A stretch of 44,216 nucleotides of DNA from Pseudarthrobacter sp. C4D7 (lineage in GTDB: Bacteria; Actinomycetota; Actinomycetes; Actinomycetales; Micrococcaceae), in NCBI RefSeq assembly GCF_013359725.1, contig NZ_JABFMW010000032.1, positions 1-44,216 of the forward strand, given 5' to 3'. The notes beneath the pieces were generated by a model. That model was given only the letters and a program-made list of their open reading frames with translations. It was not told where the DNA came from and made no database searches. Every line of letters starts with the position of its first letter. Position 1 is the first letter of the stretch. Shown here piece after piece: positions 42,101-44,216 of the stretch. The position numbers were made by a program, and so were the translations under genes.

Positions 42101-44216
42101 TCGGCGATGGTGTAGCGCACGTTGACGGTTCCGGCCTCGTTGGGGGCCAGGAGGATGATGCGGCCGCTGTTCTTGCTGACGGTGGCCTGCAGTGCCGGGT
42201 CCGCCTCGATGCCGTCGGTCAGGATCCGGATGCGGTCGCCGTCGGGATCGGTGTCGTTGGCGAGGGCGTCGACGGCGATTTGGCGGCCCGGGCGGACCCG
42301 GACCTCGTCGTCCACCGGCGTGGGCTTTTGGTTGATGTCGGCGCGCGGGGCAATGCCGACGGTTACGGTGCCCGTGTTCACGGCGCCCTGGCGGTCAACC
42401 ACCTTGTAGCGGAACGTGTCCGTGCCGGAGCCGTCGCCTGCGGCCGTGAAGTCGATGAAGTTGCTTCCCACCGTGGCGGTTCCCATGGCAGGGCTGCTGT
42501 CGATGCCCGTGAGCTGGACCGAGTCGCCGTCGGGATCGATGCCGTCCAGGGGAACCGGGATCCGGACCGTCCCTGCCGCCACCACGCGGGCAGTGAGGTT
42601 CCGCGGCTGGGGCCGGGAGTTCTCGGCGCCCTCGAGGGGAAGGATGTGGATGGTCACGGCGGCCGCGCTCTTCTGGCCCTGCGGATCCACGGCGTTGTAG
42701 ATGGCGCGGACGGTCTTGGGCTGGCTTCCCGCGATGAAGCGGAGCGTGTTCTCGGAAACGAAGCTCTTGCCGTCGGCGGGATCAACCGCCTGCGGCAGGA
42801 CGGGATCCACGGTCAGTTCCTGGCCCTGGGGGTGGGTGTCGTTGTCCAGGACCGGGATGGTGACCACATCGTTGACGCGGACGTTCACCTCGTCCGGCTT
42901 GGGCTGGGGGGCCTCCAGCACGGCGGGGGCCGGGACGGGAACCACGGAGACACTGCCCGTGGCGGATTTCTTGCCATTGGACATGGTGTATTCGAACAGC
43001 AGGGGGTCCTTGGTTCCCAGGATGTCGGTAATCCGCAGGACACTGTGGTTGATCACGCTGACGGACACCGGCGCGTTGTCCGGGAGTTTGACGGACTGCA
43101 GCACCAGGACACCGCCGGACGGGTCGGAGTCATTGGCCAGCGGGTCCAGCAGGACGCTCCCGCCGGTCGGCATCAGGGCCACGTCGTGCACCGCGACGGG
43201 ATCGCCGCCGTCGTTCCCCGATTCAACGTCGACGCGGATCAGTCCCTGGCTGCTCTGCGGGCCGTTGCTGGCAATGTAGGTCAGGTACACCGGACCGGGG
43301 GTGGTGCTGCGGAACGTGAACGTGCCGCCGTCGGTGACGGGGCCCAGTTCGGCCGGGCCGTTGGCTTCCACCTGGGCCAGGCGGAGGGCACCGCCGTTGG
43401 GGTCGACGTCGTTCTTCAGCGGCGAGATGACCAGGTCCTGGCCCACCACGGCGGTGACGTGGTCGGCGTTGACCACAGGTGCAAGGGCGCCGGGCGGCTG
43501 CACGTTGACCACCACCTTGCCCGTGACGGTGGCACGGCCGTCCCAGATGGTGACCTGGACGTTCTTCTTGCCGGCGGTGGCGCCGGAGTCCTGGAAGGTG
43601 AGCAGGCCGTCGCGCCGGACCTTGACCTGGTCCTGGTCGTTGTCGGCCTTGGCGTCCAACAGGACCAGGTCGTCGCCGTCAGGGTCGATCCAGTCGGTGA
43701 GGATGTTCTGGCTGACCGTCTTGCCCTGTTCCACCAGCATGGTGGTGTCCTCGCCGCGCTTGAACTTGGGCGGCTTGTTTTCGTCGGGCCCCACCACGCT
43801 CAACGTGACCTGTCCGGTCGCGGACAGGCCACGGCCGTCGGAGGCGCTGTAGTTGAAGGTCTCCGTACCGGGTTTGGCATCCGCGGGAACGGTGACCTGG
43901 AAGGCAGTGCCGCCGTAGATGCTTTCCAGCGTGCCCGATTTCGGTCCGGCGTCCCCCACCGCTGCGGTGAGGACGTCGCCGTCGGGGTCGGAGTCGTTGT
44001 CCAGGACGCTGAGGATGGTGGTCCGCCCCGGCCGGACACCGATGGCATCGGGCTTGGTTTCCGGTGGCCGGTTGGGTTTAGTCCGGTCCGGCAGCACGTT
44101 GATGGTGTTGTTGTCCGCCGACTCCTGGTCCTGGTCGTCGGACTGGTTCTTGGGCGGGACAACGTCGTCCCAGTTGTTGACCAGCTGCATGTTCTGGTTC
44201 ACCAACCACACATTCC
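39160..44216 (-). CDS. Giant Ig/cadherin-like and fibronectin-III repeat surface protein (N-terminus off-window)
   Basis: About 1685 residues are visible and the frame is still open at the window end (the first possible start here, a GTG at 44211, is probably internal). About eleven Ig/cadherin-like beta units, each with a variant of a Ca-binding-type turn such as LDNDSDPDGD, ANDTDPDGD or KNDEDPDG, come first. Three clear FN3 domains (TALLTWSAPADRGSPITKY, QLTVNWTAPASKGSPVKSY, QLRVVWTAPNNNGDAVSAY) and two weaker ones follow. The C-terminal 90 residues have four Cys and the WYHLNSGMASGNWLRC segment, an SH3-like or binding end. No LPXTG motif or C-terminal membrane helix is present. It is likely an exported adhesin or envelope receptor. 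It is the first visible gene of the operon with MoxR, kinase and EssC-like genes. Confidence 0.88.
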   Translation of the reverse strand, partial: NVWLVNQNMQLVNNWDDVVPPKNQSDDQDQESADNNTINVLPDRTKPNRPPETKPDAIGVRPGRTTILSVLDNDSDPDGDVLTAAVGDAGPKSGTLESIYGGTAFQVTVPADAKPGTETFNYSASDGRGLSATGQVTLSVVGPDENKPPKFKRGEDTTMLVEQGKTVSQNILTDWIDPDGDDLVLLDAKADNDQDQVKVRRDGLLTFQDSGATAGKKNVQVTIWDGRATVTGKVVVNVQPPGALAPVVNADHVTAVVGQDLVISPLKNDVDPNGGALRLAQVEANGPAELGPVTDGGTFTFRSTTPGPVYLTYIASNGPQSSQGLIRVDVESGNDGGDPVAVHDVALMPTGGSVLLDPLANDSDPSGGVLVLQSVKLPDNAPVSVSVINHSVLRITDILGTKDPLLFEYTMSNGKKSATGSVSVVPVPAPAVLEAPQPKPDEVNVRVNDVVTIPVLDNDTHPQGQELTVDPVLPQAVDPADGKSFVSENTLRFIAGSQPKTVRAIYNAVDPQGQKSAAAVTIHILPLEGAENSRPQPRNLTARVVAAGTVRIPVPLDGIDPDGDSVQLTGIDSSPAMGTATVGSNFIDFTAAGDGSGTDTFRYKVVDRQGAVNTGTVTVGIAPRADINQKPTPVDDEVRVRPGRQIAVDALANDTDPDGDRIRILTDGIEADPALQATVSKNSGRIILLAPNEAGTVNVRYTIADDRDATAQATIRLVVDNEVPLKAPIARDDRVTSAQAMGKTAVDVPVLKNDEDPDGVGENLKVSTDAATARPGGNGNVLVDLTEQPQLIPYTVEDVDGQQSTAIIWVPGLGQQVPTLAKDEVIEVVAGQSVDVDLKEWVKVREGRSPRLTQADRIKLIGADNGNPVIGEGTGLKYAANADYVGPGSLTFEVTDGTGPDDPAGLKSTLSIRTKVLPDPNKNNPPELLGANVDVPKGDSASTDLGKLTSDPDQDDVEKMKYAVVGDSPGGFNARVEGRTLKVSASDSTATGTRAAVQVKATDPRGLEATATYQLAVTASNRPKPVANDDVEANAAAGKPVTINVLANDANPFPETPLKIIAANTETGSGNVGVNGDSITVTPAPGFTGTMVVAYTVEDKTGDASRHATARVRLTVKDAPAAPTTPQAQSVGDQTALLTWSAPADRGSPITKYTVFGEGGFQQECPANTCTLTGLTNNTTYHFQVIATNEFGDSDRSPASADVRPDVKPDTPVAPSLKFGDKQLTVNWTAPASKGSPVKSYDLEISPAPAGQNAQIQGLTAVSYVWKGLQNGVSYKVRVLARNDAKDPSEWSPYSAAEVPAGVPATPAAPSVSQATPVGSQSQLRVVWTAPNNNGDAVSAYTLTTLRGGAAIASQQVTGTSQNVTVDNSEANYTFTVSATNKAGTSATSAQSAAIRAAGKPGTVNAGTVKENGTSGQLDVTFTPLTDAQRNGSTAAEIAYSYNADGKTGAIKAGGGTIGGMTNGRDITVTIIATSTKNNMSGDAKAIGTGNPYGPANAPNVNGTTSARGDGQVHWTWNDPATNGRALSYYEVSMDGGGWQNVGKANKFDAGAGGWSQSHKLRVRAYTVTAGAVGGPATSTSGPDKVPPPPTEWNVTASPVRSCTEPRKGTDSYIAGNPSQCTGAGKWLDAGAPSTADRYQVWYKTSNNPSGIWYHLNSGMASGNWLRCDTSNVGCNPPNGMPNR
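39470..40860 (-). repeat. Fibronectin type III domain tandem
   Basis: Three strong FN3 units (about 40590-40850, 40310-40590 and 40010-40310) carry the W/A-P-x-(D/S)-x-G-x-(P/V) core strand pattern. Two weaker units follow to about 39470. The first unit holds a Cys pair (ECPANTC) that could form a disulfide, fitting an extracellular location. Confidence 0.75.
40870..44100 (-). repeat. Array of about eleven Ig/cadherin-like domain repeats
   Basis: Protein-level repeats of about 90-110 residues, each with an Asn-Asp-x-Asp-Pro-(Asp/Ser/Asn)-Gly turn. One unit near 41.6-41.9 kb lacks the typical turn and one near 41.4 kb reads LTSDPDQDD. The repeats have diverged at the DNA level, so they are old rather than recently duplicated. 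The acidic turns suggest calcium-stiffened rods, which is inference. Confidence 0.75.

Noticed and set aside
39160..44216. Repeated motifs in the giant gene considered as a CRISPR or DNA tandem repeat
   Set aside because: Repeats are at protein level with about 300-base period and diverged DNA; no identical short repeats with spacers.
22318..44216. Classical ESX (type VIIa) locus
   Set aside because: No WXG100, EccB, EccD, EccE or mycosin gene is visible; only the motor resembles type VII, and its layout is EssC-like.
1..44216. tRNA, rRNA or riboswitch genes
   Set aside because: No cloverleaf-like or conserved RNA motif was recognised in the gaps, all of which are shorter than about 210 bases.

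Overview
The window looks like chromosomal DNA from a high-GC actinobacterium of the Micrococcaceae, most like Arthrobacter sensu lato (Arthrobacter, Pseudarthrobacter, Paenarthrobacter). The reasons are GC-rich coding with strong third-position bias, frequent GTG/TTG starts, a DUF222/13E12-type HNH protein, and a 780-residue LigA with actinobacterial insertions. The genus is an inference from gene content; no rRNA or other taxonomic marker is present. I see no tRNA, rRNA, CRISPR array, insertion sequence or prophage. No stretch over 300 bases lacks a gene; the longest gaps are about 200 bases.

Layout. (1) 1-2.1 kb: 3' end of an HNH nuclease, a small membrane-anchored unknown, and a CPBP membrane protease. 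(2) 2.1-7.75 kb, minus strand: catabolic genes tdh-kbl (threonine to glycine), a FAD amine/amino-acid oxidase, hutI (histidine degradation) and a DeoR/GlpR-type repressor with a strong dyad in front of it. A LysR regulator (7.9-8.8 kb) is divergent from tdh. (3) 8.8-13.1 kb: a secreted DUF5666-like protein and the gatCAB operon for Glu/Asp-tRNA amidotransferase. (4) 13.2-17.3 kb: a CitMHS-type citrate-metal transporter divergent from a CitA/CitB-type two-component system. (5) 17.3-21.5 kb: RidA, a GNAT acetyltransferase, an inositol-phosphatase family enzyme and ligA.

(6) 21.6-44.2 kb is the most interesting part: a minus-strand array of ten genes plus one trailing small secreted protein. In transcription order it encodes a giant Ig/cadherin-like plus fibronectin-III surface protein (N-terminus outside the window), a MoxR AAA+ ATPase, a DUF58 protein, a transglutaminase-like membrane protein, an RDD/FHA membrane protein, a PP2C phosphatase, an FHA/zinc-ribbon protein, a transmembrane Ser/Thr kinase, a small FHA-like plus winged-helix-like protein, and an EssC-like FHA/FtsK-SpoIIIE motor with three ATPase domains. 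Six junctions are 4-base stop/start overlaps, so the genes are very probably co-translated. A kinase, a phosphatase and four FHA or FHA-like phosphothreonine readers sit together with a secretion-type motor, a chaperone-type AAA+ module and a giant ectoprotein. This suggests a phospho-regulated system that exports, assembles or controls the giant surface protein.

From memory, part of it (kinase, FN3 protein, AAA ATPase, DUF58, transglutaminase) matches the 'PFNA' cluster described in Bifidobacterium. The coupling to a type VII-like motor and to an apparently cysteine-less transglutaminase domain is what deserves attention. Function is inferred throughout; nothing here proves secretion or adhesion.
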